This document shows positions 7,197 through 14,388 of a stretch of 17,377 bases of DNA, one piece after another. A program made the translations under genes and the position numbers. The DNA is from Methanothrix sp. (lineage in GTDB: Archaea > Halobacteriota > Methanosarcinia > Methanotrichales > Methanotrichaceae). The notes beneath the pieces are model-generated. The model worked only from the letters and a program-made list of their open reading frames with translations. It did no database searches and was not told the origin of the DNA. The DNA lies in contig JAAZNX010000195.1 in assembly GCA_012798025.1 (NCBI GenBank), forward strand, positions 1 to 17,377, written 5' to 3'. The stretch's first letter is position 1. Each line of letters begins with the position of its first letter.

Positions 7197-7238
7197 GGCC
7201 CAGAAACGTGTAGGGCCGGACTGCAATCTCTCTTTTTT
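7197..7238 (+). terminator. Hairpin plus T6 terminator after the zinc-ribbon gene
   Basis: GGCCC (7197-7201), an 11-base loop and GGGCC (7213-7217) form a five-pair GC stem, followed by TTTTTT at 7233-7238. It lies between the zinc-ribbon gene and the convergent mtd. Apart from the possible frame-shifted extension to 7213, the 7131-7304 gap holds nothing else I can support. Confidence 0.45.
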
Positions 7239-7304
7239 GCAACGGAGATGTGATTGATTCGGAATGTATTTATTCACGATCCACGCGGGGCGAAAGTGAT
7301 CTCT

Positions 7305-8129
7305 TCAGATCTTTCCCGGCTTCTCCATCAGTTTCGTCTTTACCATCAACTCTCCAGTGCGGGCGTGTGGTTTTCTGGAGACAGAATCATTTGCCTTCTC
7401 CATCTCCCTGGACTCGTCCGCCAGGCGGCCTGCCGCTCGCATGACCTCATGGCCTGCGGCAGCCGTAAGGGCGATGGCCTCTAGCTCCTTGAGACGGAAG
7501 CAGGCTGTAGCGTCGATGGTTGCCACAGTCTGTGCCATATAGAGCGCAGCAACTGCTTTGGCGCGAGCATAGGGATTGTAAAAGTTCATGCGCTCAGCGC
7601 ACTTTTCAGGCGTGGCAAGGATCCTGGGCAGCTTTGGCTCACCGCTAGCAATTGCCATCATGGCCTTGTCCAGCTCCTCCTGAACCAGCCTGATTGCGCC
7701 GCAGGCTGCCAGGACCTTCAGTGCATCGGAGTTGAAGAGGGCCATCTCTGATGGGTCGAGGAACTCGCGCTTTGCTCCGATGAGCGGATCTACTGGAAGG
7801 ATGATATAGCCGAAGCCCTCAGCCGCGAGAGCATCGCGCGCTTCTTTCTTGGTCGGGCCGTCTGAGATGACGATGACTGGCAAGCCCTTGAACTGCTCGC
7901 GCGCGCTCGTGGGTCCTGGTGTCGCAGCATTGGGACTGCTTATCACGACTAGCTGCGGCCCCCACGCCTTCAGCTCTGCTGAAGCTTCTCCTTCTTTTTT
8001 TGTCATCTTGGGTCCGAAGCTGATGATCTTAGACTCTAGATCCGTCCTTTCCGCAATTTCGTCCAGGGCAAGATCAATTGCCGTTGAGGTAGCGATGTTT
8101 CCCAGTTTTACAAAACCGATCTTGAACAT
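7305..8129 (-). CDS. mtd: F420-dependent methylenetetrahydromethanopterin dehydrogenase
   Basis: Mtd reversibly reduces methenyl-H4MPT (or H4SPT) to methylene-H4MPT with reduced F420, a cytosolic step of the C1 branch of methanogenesis. The 274-residue product opens with FKIGFVKLGNIATS, the characteristic Mtd start, and continues with SPNAATPGPTSAREQ, PVIVISDGPTKK, YIILPVDPLIGAKREFLDP and a helical C-terminal half (NFYNPYARAKAVAALYMAQTV). Length is close to the usual 276. The ATG at 8129 lacks an SD; a TATA-like CTTTTATCTT (8160-8151) sits about 27 bases upstream, so the mRNA is probably leaderless. It is a single gene divergent from hisC and convergent with the zinc-ribbon gene. In an acetate-using methanogen it would supply biosynthetic C1 units or run oxidatively. 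Identity is secure. Confidence 0.96.
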   Translation of the reverse strand: MFKIGFVKLGNIATSTAIDLALDEIAERTDLESKIISFGPKMTKKEGEASAELKAWGPQLVVISSPNAATPGPTSAREQFKGLPVIVISDGPTKKEARDALAAEGFGYIILPVDPLIGAKREFLDPSEMALFNSDALKVLAACGAIRLVQEELDKAMMAIASGEPKLPRILATPEKCAERMNFYNPYARAKAVAALYMAQTVATIDATACFRLKELEAIALTAAAGHEVMRAAGRLADESREMEKANDSVSRKPHARTGELMVKTKLMEKPGKI

Positions 8130-8150
8130 GCAATGCTTGAGGGCTGAGAG

Positions 8151-8160
8151 AAGATAAAAG
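8151..8160 (-). promoter_or_regulatory. TATA-like box of mtd
   Basis: CTTTTATCTT read on the minus strand, centred about 27 bases before the mtd ATG, with no SD between. It fits a leaderless archaeal promoter. Confidence 0.4.
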
Positions 8161-8205
8161 GGTTCCGTTTTTTGTCTAGACAGTATGCCGGCCTCCAGTT
8201 GAAAG

Positions 8206-8213
8206 GATAAATA
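8206..8213 (+). promoter_or_regulatory. TATA-like box of hisC
   Basis: GATAAATA centred about 31 bases before the GTG start of hisC, with no SD. A start site near 8235-8238 would leave a leader of only a few bases. Confidence 0.4.
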
Positions 8214-8240
8214 CCCCTCCAGACCAAATAACTGTCCTTA

Positions 8241-9299
8241 GTGAGCAACTTGTCGGATTACTCTCGCAATCTCATGCCCTTCCTGGCAGATATCGAGCCT
8301 GATGAGGCAGGTCCCAGCGCCCTTGAGGTGTCCCGCAGATATGGCATTGCCCTGCAAGATATCGTAATCCTCAGCCGTAACGAGAATCCATATGGCCCCA
8401 GTCCCAGAGTGCGAGAGGCCCTGTCAGAGGCGCCTTTGCACAGATACCCGGATTCTCAGCCATTTGTCAGTGCTGTGGCAAATTATGCGGGCTTTCCAGA
8501 AGAAAATATAGTTGCAGGCGCAGGCATGGACGAGATCATAATGAATATCGTTCGGCTCTTCCTGGGCACGGGAGACAAGGCCCTCATTCCAGTGCCCACA
8601 TACAATCTGTACGGGCTGGCGGTTAGGCTTTGCGGAGCTCAGCCAGTCTACCAACCGAGGTGTTCCGGCTTCGAAGTGAACCCTTACATCCCCGATGAGA
8701 TGAAGATGGTATTCATCTGCTCTCCAAACAATCCAACTGGCAACCCCATCTCGGAGGAGACGGCCAGGGCGATTATCGAAGGCACAGAGGGGATAGTCTT
8801 TCTGGACGAAGCTTATGCCGAGTTTGCTGGAAGGAGCCTGATCTCTTTGGTCAAGGATCATGATAATCTTGTCGTGGGAAGGACGCTCTCCAAGGCATTC
8901 GGCCTGGCAGGCATGCGCCTGGGCTATGCTGTTGCGCCGCCGTGGATGGCCGCTTGGTATCGGCGCGTGGCACCTCTGTTCAGCATGAGCAGCACCTCCC
9001 TAGCAGCAGGAGTGGTCGCCTTGAAGGATCTGGACTACATGAAGAAGACGACGGCAAAAATCATCGCTGAGCGAGAGCGGCTGCTCCTTCGCCTGGATGG
9101 AGCCCACCCGTCACAGGGCAACTTCATCTGCATCTCTACCCAGGAAAGATCAAGCCTCGTAGCAGAACGGTTGCTATGCCAGGGAGTAGTGGTAAGAGAC
9201 TGCAGCTCTTATCCTGGTGCTGGGAGGCACTGCCTGCGCGTCAGCATCGGGACTCCCGAGCAAAATGACAGGTTTCTTGAGGCTTTTGCAAAAGCCTGA
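8241..9299 (+). CDS. hisC: Histidinol-phosphate aminotransferase
   Basis: A PLP-dependent class I/II aminotransferase, most likely HisC, which converts imidazole acetol phosphate and glutamate to histidinol phosphate and 2-oxoglutarate. The 352-residue length is normal. Motifs: LSRNENPYGPSPRVREAL (44-61), HRYPD, the cofactor-contact segment CSPNNPTG (160-167), FLDEAYAEF (187-195) and the PLP lysine K218 in RTLSKAFGLAGMRLGYA. The C-terminal arginine region is VSIGTPEQNDRFLEA. The start is GTG at 8241 with no SD and a TATA-like box about 31 bases upstream. No other his genes adjoin, although a PHP-family protein lies at 3.4 kb. Related enzymes can act on aromatic amino acids or in cobamide synthesis (CobD), but the sequence fits HisC best. 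Confidence 0.9.
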   Translation: MSNLSDYSRNLMPFLADIEPDEAGPSALEVSRRYGIALQDIVILSRNENPYGPSPRVREALSEAPLHRYPDSQPFVSAVANYAGFPEENIVAGAGMDEIIMNIVRLFLGTGDKALIPVPTYNLYGLAVRLCGAQPVYQPRCSGFEVNPYIPDEMKMVFICSPNNPTGNPISEETARAIIEGTEGIVFLDEAYAEFAGRSLISLVKDHDNLVVGRTLSKAFGLAGMRLGYAVAPPWMAAWYRRVAPLFSMSSTSLAAGVVALKDLDYMKKTTAKIIAERERLLLRLDGAHPSQGNFICISTQERSSLVAERLLCQGVVVRDCSSYPGAGRHCLRVSIGTPEQNDRFLEAFAKA

Positions 9300-9319
9300 C
9301 CAAAATTATGGCACTGCAC

Positions 9320-9712
9320 TCAAATCCTGACAAGTCCATGGTCGGCGTCGACCTCTATCCATGTGCCGCCCACAATTTGCATGATCTCCTCGGGCACTCT
9401 GTCCACAAGCGGGATGCCGCTTATGATTGCGCCGACTGCCACTATGGGCTCGGAGCGCAGGTTAATCATGGCTGCAGGAGCTGCGTTCCTCTTCTTGAGC
9501 TGGTAGATCACATAGGACCCGACTGTGGAGCCCTTGCCTCCGGGAAAGATGAGCACCTTTCCTGCAATGCACTGGCCAAAGAGCTCATGCGCAGGGTCTA
9601 CTACCACGCCTGTATTAGGATCGACGTTTCCCAGGAAGGATATTGGCTCCTTCGTGGCCAGGGCCGGGCCGCTTGCGCACCCTGAGGCCACCTTGTGGCA
9701 CAATATCTCCAT
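9320..9712 (-). CDS. Phosphomevalonate dehydratase small subunit (aconitase X swivel domain, DUF126)
   Basis: Small subunit of aconitase X. In archaea this enzyme is the mevalonate 5-phosphate dehydratase of the modified mevalonate pathway, producing trans-anhydromevalonate 5-phosphate for isoprenoid lipids. The 130-residue product is a swivel domain: SFLGNVDPNTGVVVDPAHELFGQ (25-47), then FPGGKGSTVGSYVIYQL (56-72) with the conserved substrate-binding Ser in GGKGS (S62), and a C-terminal GTWIEVDADHG. The ATG at 9712 lies one base after the stop of the large subunit. Its SD, GGGAGG, is formed by the last codons of that gene, so translation is probably coupled. The partner order, large then small, is common. 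It faces hisC with about 20 bases between. Confidence 0.92.
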   Translation of the reverse strand: MEILCHKVASGCASGPALATKEPISFLGNVDPNTGVVVDPAHELFGQCIAGKVLIFPGGKGSTVGSYVIYQLKKRNAAPAAMINLRSEPIVAVGAIISGIPLVDRVPEEIMQIVGGTWIEVDADHGLVRI

Positions 9713-9713
9713 C

Positions 9714-10883
9714 TCAATTCCTCCCTAGCGCAACATCTATGCATTCCTTCATAGTGCCAAAGCCAGCCCGAACGCCGCAAAGGCCGGGGATGTAAATCAG
9801 CGCCTTACCTGAGTTCACCATCATCTTCTTGTAGCGCTCGCTCGCCGGGGAGACCACCATGCAGGTGTCGCAAAAGACCTTGGCACCGCTCGCCTCGATC
9901 TTGGCCACAAGCTCGGGGCACGATTCTGCGATCTTTCTGGCTGTACAGATCCATAGCTCCTTTTGCACAGTCTTTCCTTCCAACAGTCCTGCCAGCTGCT
10001 CCAGCTCCTGCATGGAGCAATGAGGACACCCCAGGGCGATGATATCTGCATCTCTTCCAGAATAATTTCTGTAAACATCGTCGATATCAGCTCTATCAAG
10101 AGTGATTTTTTCCTCAGGCTCCGCCCCAGCAGGGGCCGGTGGCGTGACGTTCTCGACGTAGTAGAGGGCAACAGATCCACTGGCGGCCATGGATGCGCCA
10201 AGAGCCTTCAGCTCGTCAGAATTGGGCCTGGACTGCAGATGGAAAATGGGCACTCCATCCTTGACCATCTCGCCAACCAGAAACCCCACGGCACCATAGT
10301 CAGCACCTATTAATTCATAGTCAATTTCTACTAGGTGCGTAGGCATGCGGTTTTCATCCAGATGATAGCCATAAAGCGGCGTCTTCCCGATCAGTGCTGC
10401 CGCGAGAGCGGACGGCCCTCCTTCTCTGTTGGTCATGGCGCCAATGACCGAGTTGGCGTATGAGACAGCAGACGATTCGCTCCAGGCCAGATGATCGCCC
10501 CGGCTTGCCAGGGAGTCGTAGAGCTGGTAGGGTGTGCAGGTACAATCTATGGTGACTCCTAATTTACGGTAAGCATCTATGATGGCCTGCTGCTTGTAGG
10601 CGAACTCTTCTGCGATCCCCATATCCTTCCAGCGGTAAAGGTCCATTCCACTTGGGTTGAGGATGCTAGGCACCAGAACGCGGCCATCGAGGTCCGATAT
10701 CCACTGCAGGCCTGCATCGCCGATGTTCTTGAATGATACGCCTGCAATCTGAGCAGACCTCACGGGCACAAGCCTTTCTGCGCCATAGATCTCGCCCAGA
10801 GCCACCAATATGTTCATCATCTTCTGGAGGGTTGGGCCATGGTCGCCTCGGCAGATGGCCTCCTCCTCACGAGAAAGATACAT
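9714..10883 (-). CDS. Phosphomevalonate dehydratase large subunit (aconitase X catalytic domain, DUF521)
   Basis: Catalytic, iron-sulfur-containing subunit of aconitase X, acting with the DUF126 subunit on mevalonate 5-phosphate. The 389-residue protein has the usual features: EEEAICRGDHGPTLQKMMNILV at 6-27, VPVRSAQIAGVSFKNIGDAG (39-58), DCTCTPY (113-119), SYANSVIGAMTNREGGPSALAAAL (141-164), GCPHCS (285-290) and FCDTCMVV (337-344). Cysteines at 114/116, 286/289 and 338/341 include the expected cluster ligands. The ATG at 10883 has GTGGAG upstream and a TATA-like box 27 bases before it, so it may have its own promoter even though mtrH ends only 36 bases upstream on the same strand. Aconitase X can also act on hydroxyproline, but in an archaeon with split subunits the mevalonate role is most likely. 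Confidence 0.92.
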   Translation of the reverse strand: MYLSREEEAICRGDHGPTLQKMMNILVALGEIYGAERLVPVRSAQIAGVSFKNIGDAGLQWISDLDGRVLVPSILNPSGMDLYRWKDMGIAEEFAYKQQAIIDAYRKLGVTIDCTCTPYQLYDSLASRGDHLAWSESSAVSYANSVIGAMTNREGGPSALAAALIGKTPLYGYHLDENRMPTHLVEIDYELIGADYGAVGFLVGEMVKDGVPIFHLQSRPNSDELKALGASMAASGSVALYYVENVTPPAPAGAEPEEKITLDRADIDDVYRNYSGRDADIIALGCPHCSMQELEQLAGLLEGKTVQKELWICTARKIAESCPELVAKIEASGAKVFCDTCMVVSPASERYKKMMVNSGKALIYIPGLCGVRAGFGTMKECIDVALGRN

Positions 10884-10906
10884 GATGTACCGTCTCCACT
10901 TATCCT

Positions 10907-10914
10907 GTATAAAT
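10907..10914 (-). promoter_or_regulatory. TATA-like box of the aconitase X large subunit gene
   Basis: ATTTATAC read on the minus strand, centred about 27 bases before the start codon at 10883, in the 36-base gap after mtrH. It suggests that the isoprenoid pair can be transcribed apart from mtrAH. Confidence 0.45.
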
Positions 10915-10919
10915 CAATT

Positions 10920-11843
10920 CTAGACCAATCGATGAAAAGGGTGCTCCAATGCAGGCTCGATATCCAGATCGCTCACTGCCTCTGCGATCATGATGTCGGC
11001 CATTGCTGCGGCTGGGAAGATGAACTTTGCACTCTCGATCGGCCCGTAAAGCAAGAAATCGCCCGCTGCCCCAAGCTGCAGGGCTGAGGCTGCTGCATCG
11101 CAACACCGCTTTGTAGCCTTGTCAGTTTTACGCAGCCAGGGCCATGCGCTTACAGCATTGTGAATTCCTGATCCTGTGGGCAGCCCGAGCCTTGCCTTGA
11201 CAACGACGGAAAAGCGCAGCGCTGATCCCGCGCCGCTGCCAAGAGGAACGATGCCCGGATCGATAAGCAGATTGATCATTCCGGCGTCGTTTGCCAGCGA
11301 AATCAAACCTTTTTCCTTGACCGATCCTCCAGTCTCCAGAACCTGAAGAGATCCGTCAACGCTCGAGTCCGATGGGTTGTAGGCTAAGATTATGGCCGAA
11401 TCCATCTCTGAATCTCTGATTGCCTGCGCCTCCGCCTCGCCTGTGGCAACGCTGATGCTGTTGTAAATGGACTTGTCTGCATATCCGATCTCCGAGACGA
11501 GCTGTGCCGATGCTGCGCGCACTGAAGGATCTGCAGAGTCTATGATCAACGGCCCATCCCATACATCGTCTGCGAAAGCAAGATATCTTTCAGCAGCCTC
11601 AATGGTACGGGCGTAAAGATGCAAGATCGCCGGATTTCCGGTCTCTTCAGAGAGTTCTGCCTGACAGCTCACAAGTCGCTCGGCTGCGAGCCTGTCGAAG
11701 ATCCCCAACAGCTCGTCCTGCACAATCCTGTGCCCCTGATAAAATATCGTGCCACAAAGAACTGTGGGCAGCTCGCCCGGTTGGCCTCCAAATTTCACGC
11801 CCCCGACATTTACAATTGACTGCTCGTGCTTGAACCGGAACAC
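10920..11843 (-). CDS. mtrH: MtrH homologue: methyl-tetrahydromethanopterin methyltransferase subunit H
   Basis: MtrH is the TIM-barrel subunit that takes the methyl group from methyl-H4MPT (or H4SPT) and passes it to the cobamide on MtrA. The 307-residue product carries the family opening QSIVNVGGVKFGGQPGELPTVLCGTIFYQGHRIV (9-42) and later IIDSADPSVRAASAQLVSE, YADKSIYNSIS, AIILAYNPSDSSVDG, LIDPGIVPLGSGAGSALR, GLPTGSGIHNAVSAWPW and DFLLYGPIESAKFIFPAAAM. There are no membrane segments, as expected. The start is GTG at 11843 with SD GGGGAGG five bases upstream. It begins 15 bases after the mtrA stop, so the pair is clearly an operon. Subunits B-G are absent here, unlike the canonical mtrEDCBAFGH cluster. 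I infer a soluble MtrA-MtrH pair; identity as an MtrH-family protein is firm. Confidence 0.92.
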   Translation of the reverse strand: MFRFKHEQSIVNVGGVKFGGQPGELPTVLCGTIFYQGHRIVQDELLGIFDRLAAERLVSCQAELSEETGNPAILHLYARTIEAAERYLAFADDVWDGPLIIDSADPSVRAASAQLVSEIGYADKSIYNSISVATGEAEAQAIRDSEMDSAIILAYNPSDSSVDGSLQVLETGGSVKEKGLISLANDAGMINLLIDPGIVPLGSGAGSALRFSVVVKARLGLPTGSGIHNAVSAWPWLRKTDKATKRCCDAAASALQLGAAGDFLLYGPIESAKFIFPAAAMADIMIAEAVSDLDIEPALEHPFHRLV

Positions 11844-11850
11844 GTGTTCC
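11837..11850. promoter_or_regulatory. Perfect 14-base palindrome over the mtrH start codon
   Basis: GGAACACGTGTTCC is its own reverse complement. It covers the GTG start (11843-11841) and the edge of the SD. In mRNA it could fold as a five-pair stem with an ACGT loop, hiding the start codon; in DNA it could bind a dimeric protein. Either is inference. Confidence 0.3.
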
Positions 11851-11858
11851 TCCCCTAG

Positions 11859-12467
11859 CTATTTTCCCTCTGCGAAAACGAGCCATGCAGCTGTGTCCAT
11901 GATCGTCCCTGCTCCTAAGATCAGGTCTCCTTCACCTGCCAAGATGTCCTCTCGTGCGGACTTTTTCTTGACCACCTGGAAAGGCTCACCAGGATATGGC
12001 TCAGCCAGGCAGTTGTATCTGGCGATCTGCAGGGCGATCTCTTCTTCATCCTCCAGCCCTATGCAGTCTATAAGCTCCATCTGCTCCTGAAAACGCCTCA
12101 CCGCCTCGGGTGGCAGATTCTGGATGAAGGGGATTGCGCCCTTTGAGCCGATAATCCTTCCATGCTCGTCTATGCCATTTCTGTGCAATGCGAGGATAGT
12201 ATTTCCAGGCAGATGGCCCTTCGACTCCGCCCCGCAGATGATAAGGAACCTTATGTTGCAGTTGGAGATCGTATTGGCCACGATCTTCTCCACGCCAAGG
12301 TTCTCAGTCTTGCAGGGCCCGCTGATAGCGGCACCCTCTGCACGAAGCCTGCTGGCTAAGGTGACAACTGCCACCCCTGCCTCAGGATTTCCCACCACGT
12401 AATCGCCGCGCACTGGCGGCCAGAAATCGTCATGCCATCTTCGAGAATTACTGCATTCCTTGGTCAT
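11859..12467 (-). CDS. mtrA: MtrA homologue lacking the C-terminal membrane anchor (soluble corrinoid protein)
   Basis: MtrA carries the cobamide that receives the methyl group from MtrH in methyl transfer to coenzyme M. This 202-residue copy contains the MtrA corrinoid domain: [25 protein letters not shown] (16-40), [22 protein letters not shown] (48-69), [19 protein letters not shown] (73-91) with H85 in the place of the cobalt-ligand His, and [34 protein letters not shown]. Canonical MtrA is about 240 residues and ends in a membrane helix. This one ends at VFAEGK with none, and only 15 non-coding bases separate it from mtrH, so the anchor is not hidden by a frameshift. The SD is GGAG, five bases before the ATG. 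It starts a minus-strand transcript, divergent from the HTH regulator gene. Confidence 0.9.
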   Translation of the reverse strand: MTKECSNSRRWHDDFWPPVRGDYVVGNPEAGVAVVTLASRLRAEGAAISGPCKTENLGVEKIVANTISNCNIRFLIICGAESKGHLPGNTILALHRNGIDEHGRIIGSKGAIPFIQNLPPEAVRRFQEQMELIDCIGLEDEEEIALQIARYNCLAEPYPGEPFQVVKKKSAREDILAGEGDLILGAGTIMDTAAWLVFAEGK

Positions 12468-12506
12468 CGAAGCTCCATCGAGTTCCCTAAAGGCCAGACT
12501 AGAACA

Positions 12507-12520
12507 TAAATTTTTTTGGG
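12507..12520 (-). promoter_or_regulatory. Possible TATA element of mtrA in the divergent region
   Basis: The minus strand reads AAAAAAATTTATGTTC here, about 40-50 bases upstream of the mtrA ATG. This AT-rich block is the best promoter candidate in the 156-base region shared with the HTH gene. A leader of about 20 bases would include the GGAG SD. The rest of 12468-12623 shows no gene. Confidence 0.3.
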
Positions 12521-12623
12521 CAATATGAAAAATAGAAATATGAGGATGAGAAATTGGGTGGGCGAGTAAGGATATGAGAATGACCCCAATGAGAGTAAAT
12601 CCTTCAGGTGAACGGTGGCGTAA

Positions 12624-12983
12624 ATGACTTCCTATAGAGAGCGGATACTGGAAGTCATCGCAGAATCGGATGTGGGCCTTACCACAGTGGATGTTGCAAA
12701 AAACGCAGGCGTTAGCAAAACCACTGTGATAAAATACCTCTCAGTGCTCAGCTCCGAGGGCAAGGTCGAGTTCGTTGAAGTGGGCCCTTCCAAGCTCTGG
12801 AGGACCAAGAATACGAGCGCAAAGTGTGCCGAGGAACGTGCGGCTGCTTCCAAGGTCGAGGTTTTGCCAACAGTGGACATTGGCTTTTGCAATGACGAGG
12901 ATAAGGTCATGTATTTTTCATTCAGAGTCAATTCGGATCAGATTTGTGCATTCATGAAACGAGCCAATAGATGCTATTTGTAA
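12624..12983 (+). CDS. Winged helix-turn-helix DNA-binding protein
   Basis: A 119-residue protein with an N-terminal winged HTH (about 4-62). Residues [41 protein letters not shown] read as helix-turn-helix, recognition helix and wing, as in MarR/ArsR/Lrp-like archaeal regulators. The remaining half ([29 protein letters not shown]) has four or so cysteines overall, spread out rather than in CxxC pairs; I do not recognise a sensor domain. SD candidates are AGGTGA (12606-12611) and GGTGG (12614-12618). It is followed after 34 bases by the KaiC-like ATPase gene on the same strand and is divergent from mtrA. The pair looks like a regulatory operon, and mtrAH is the nearest plausible target, which is inference. 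Confidence 0.78.
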   Translation: MTSYRERILEVIAESDVGLTTVDVAKNAGVSKTTVIKYLSVLSSEGKVEFVEVGPSKLWRTKNTSAKCAEERAAASKVEVLPTVDIGFCNDEDKVMYFSFRVNSDQICAFMKRANRCYL

Positions 12984-13017
12984 GGTTTCAGATCAGTACT
13001 AATTGAGGAGGCCATTT

Positions 13018-14388
13018 ATGCCAAATAAAGCTCATATGTCCATACCCAGGGAGATCAAGGACTTCTTCCAGCTAGAGAAAGGCCAGACATTTCTCATCAA
13101 AGGGCAGCCAGGAACCGGCAAGACAACTCTCTCCCTGGAGATCATGAACAGCCTATGCGAGGAAAAGAATGGGATGTACATATCTACCCGCATAGACCCG
13201 CGTCGGCTTTATGCAACGAATCCCTGGATAAAAGATGTCATTCCGCCCAAGAATGTGATAAATGCCACCCAAAATAAGCTTCTGGAGAGCCTGAGCGGCA
13301 TGGGCAAAGATCTGACCGACTATTATGCTGTCCTGGATTTCTTCAAAGTCTTCTTCGATGAGGCCGAGGATATGGACAACCCAATGATCGTCATCGATAG
13401 CTGGGATGCGGTACTTAATTATACAGCTCACCTCATTGGAGGAGCCCAAGCGAGCTTTGAGCAGAACATTTGTGAGTTTGCTCGCGACCTAGACACCCAT
13501 CTCATCTTCGTCTCCGAGTTTGCCAACGTCATGCCCTTGGATTACATCGTGGACGGCGTGGTGACCATGGAGCAGTTCCGCCTGCCGGGCTTTGATGACG
13601 GAAGTATGAGATGTCGTTATGTTCGCCAGATCAAACTTGACAAGCTGCGGGGGGTCGAGATCTGCCAAAAGACCTATACCACCACGCTGCACGGTGGCCG
13701 GTTCAGATTCTTTGAGCCTTACCGGGAAAATAACGATGCTAGGATCGCCAGCGACGGAGTCAGGGTTCACGACCCTGCTCAAGATAGAATCTCCACTGGC
13801 ATTCCAGATCTAGACCTTGTGACAGGCGGCCTGAAGTATGGATCGTGCAATGTTCTGGAGATCGATCATGGCGTTGGCAAGAGATACTATCAGCTCCTGA
13901 CTGCTCTGGCCTCCAACGCCATTAAAAACGGCCGGGGAGTCTTCATCCTGCCAAGCATTGGCTACCAGCTCAGCTCCCGCGACATATTTGTGCCCACAAA
14001 TGTCATCGTCTCTCAACCGGAAGGAGAGGACCCAGTGAACTGGGGAAAGGAGCAACTGGAGAAGTGGGACATTTTGCGGAAGCGTACAGGCAGGCCGATT
14101 CTGAACATCATAGGCCTTGACACAATCGAATTTACCTTCGGCTACAGAGAAGTCCTCAATTTAGCCAACCTCATGATCCGCAATTGGAAGGAGACAAACG
14201 ATGTAAATGTGCTAGTAGTTAAAAGCGGCCAGGAGAGCATGAACATGATCATACACACAGCCGATACATATCTCCTGGTCAACGAGCTGAACGGCGGACT
14301 ATGCCTTTACGGGGTAATACCTAGGACCGAGCCGTATAATATGCTGCTGGAGGACAGCAACAGGATTAGCCTGACGCCTATTGTCTAG
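13018..14388 (+). CDS. KaiC/GvpD-like RecA-superfamily ATPase with a degenerate second domain
   Basis: A 456-residue P-loop protein resembling archaeal KaiC-like and gas-vesicle GvpD-type ATPases, which often act in regulation. Domain 1 (about 1-230) has an intact Walker A, GQPGTGKTT (29-37), and Walker B PMIVIDSWDA (122-131). Domain 2 (about 255-456) begins like a KaiC repeat, STGIPDLDLVTGGLKYGS (259-276), but its P-loop is altered: IDHGVGKRY (282-290) lacks the Thr/Ser after Lys, so this half probably does not hydrolyse ATP. There is no signal or membrane segment. The start is ATG at 13018 with SD GAGGAG (13005-13010); an upstream TTG is rejected because it overlaps that SD. It follows the HTH gene by 34 bases and its stop overlaps the end of the convergent cooF by four bases. 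No gas-vesicle structural genes are present, so the GvpD label should not be read as function. Confidence 0.82.
   Translation: MPNKAHMSIPREIKDFFQLEKGQTFLIKGQPGTGKTTLSLEIMNSLCEEKNGMYISTRIDPRRLYATNPWIKDVIPPKNVINATQNKLLESLSGMGKDLTDYYAVLDFFKVFFDEAEDMDNPMIVIDSWDAVLNYTAHLIGGAQASFEQNICEFARDLDTHLIFVSEFANVMPLDYIVDGVVTMEQFRLPGFDDGSMRCRYVRQIKLDKLRGVEICQKTYTTTLHGGRFRFFEPYRENNDARIASDGVRVHDPAQDRISTGIPDLDLVTGGLKYGSCNVLEIDHGVGKRYYQLLTALASNAIKNGRGVFILPSIGYQLSSRDIFVPTNVIVSQPEGEDPVNWGKEQLEKWDILRKRTGRPILNIIGLDTIEFTFGYREVLNLANLMIRNWKETNDVNVLVVKSGQESMNMIIHTADTYLLVNELNGGLCLYGVIPRTEPYNMLLEDSNRISLTPIV

Noticed and set aside
7250..7484. Short overlapping plus-strand frames at the 3' end of mtd
   Set aside because: They are antisense to mtd, have no SD or recognisable motif, and lie after a likely terminator.
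9714..10883. Reading the aconitase X pair as a citric-acid-cycle aconitase
   Set aside because: Both subunits are of the DUF521/DUF126 type, which in archaea belongs to the modified mevalonate pathway. Classical aconitase motifs are absent.
11844..11900. Idea that the MtrA membrane anchor was lost through a frameshift
   Set aside because: Only 15 bases separate the mtrA stop from the mtrH start, and they form the SD of mtrH. There is no room for a hydrophobic helix in any frame.
13003..13017. Upstream TTG start for the KaiC-like ATPase
   Set aside because: The TTG at 13003 overlaps the GAGGAG SD that serves the ATG at 13018, and the extra five residues are not family-like.
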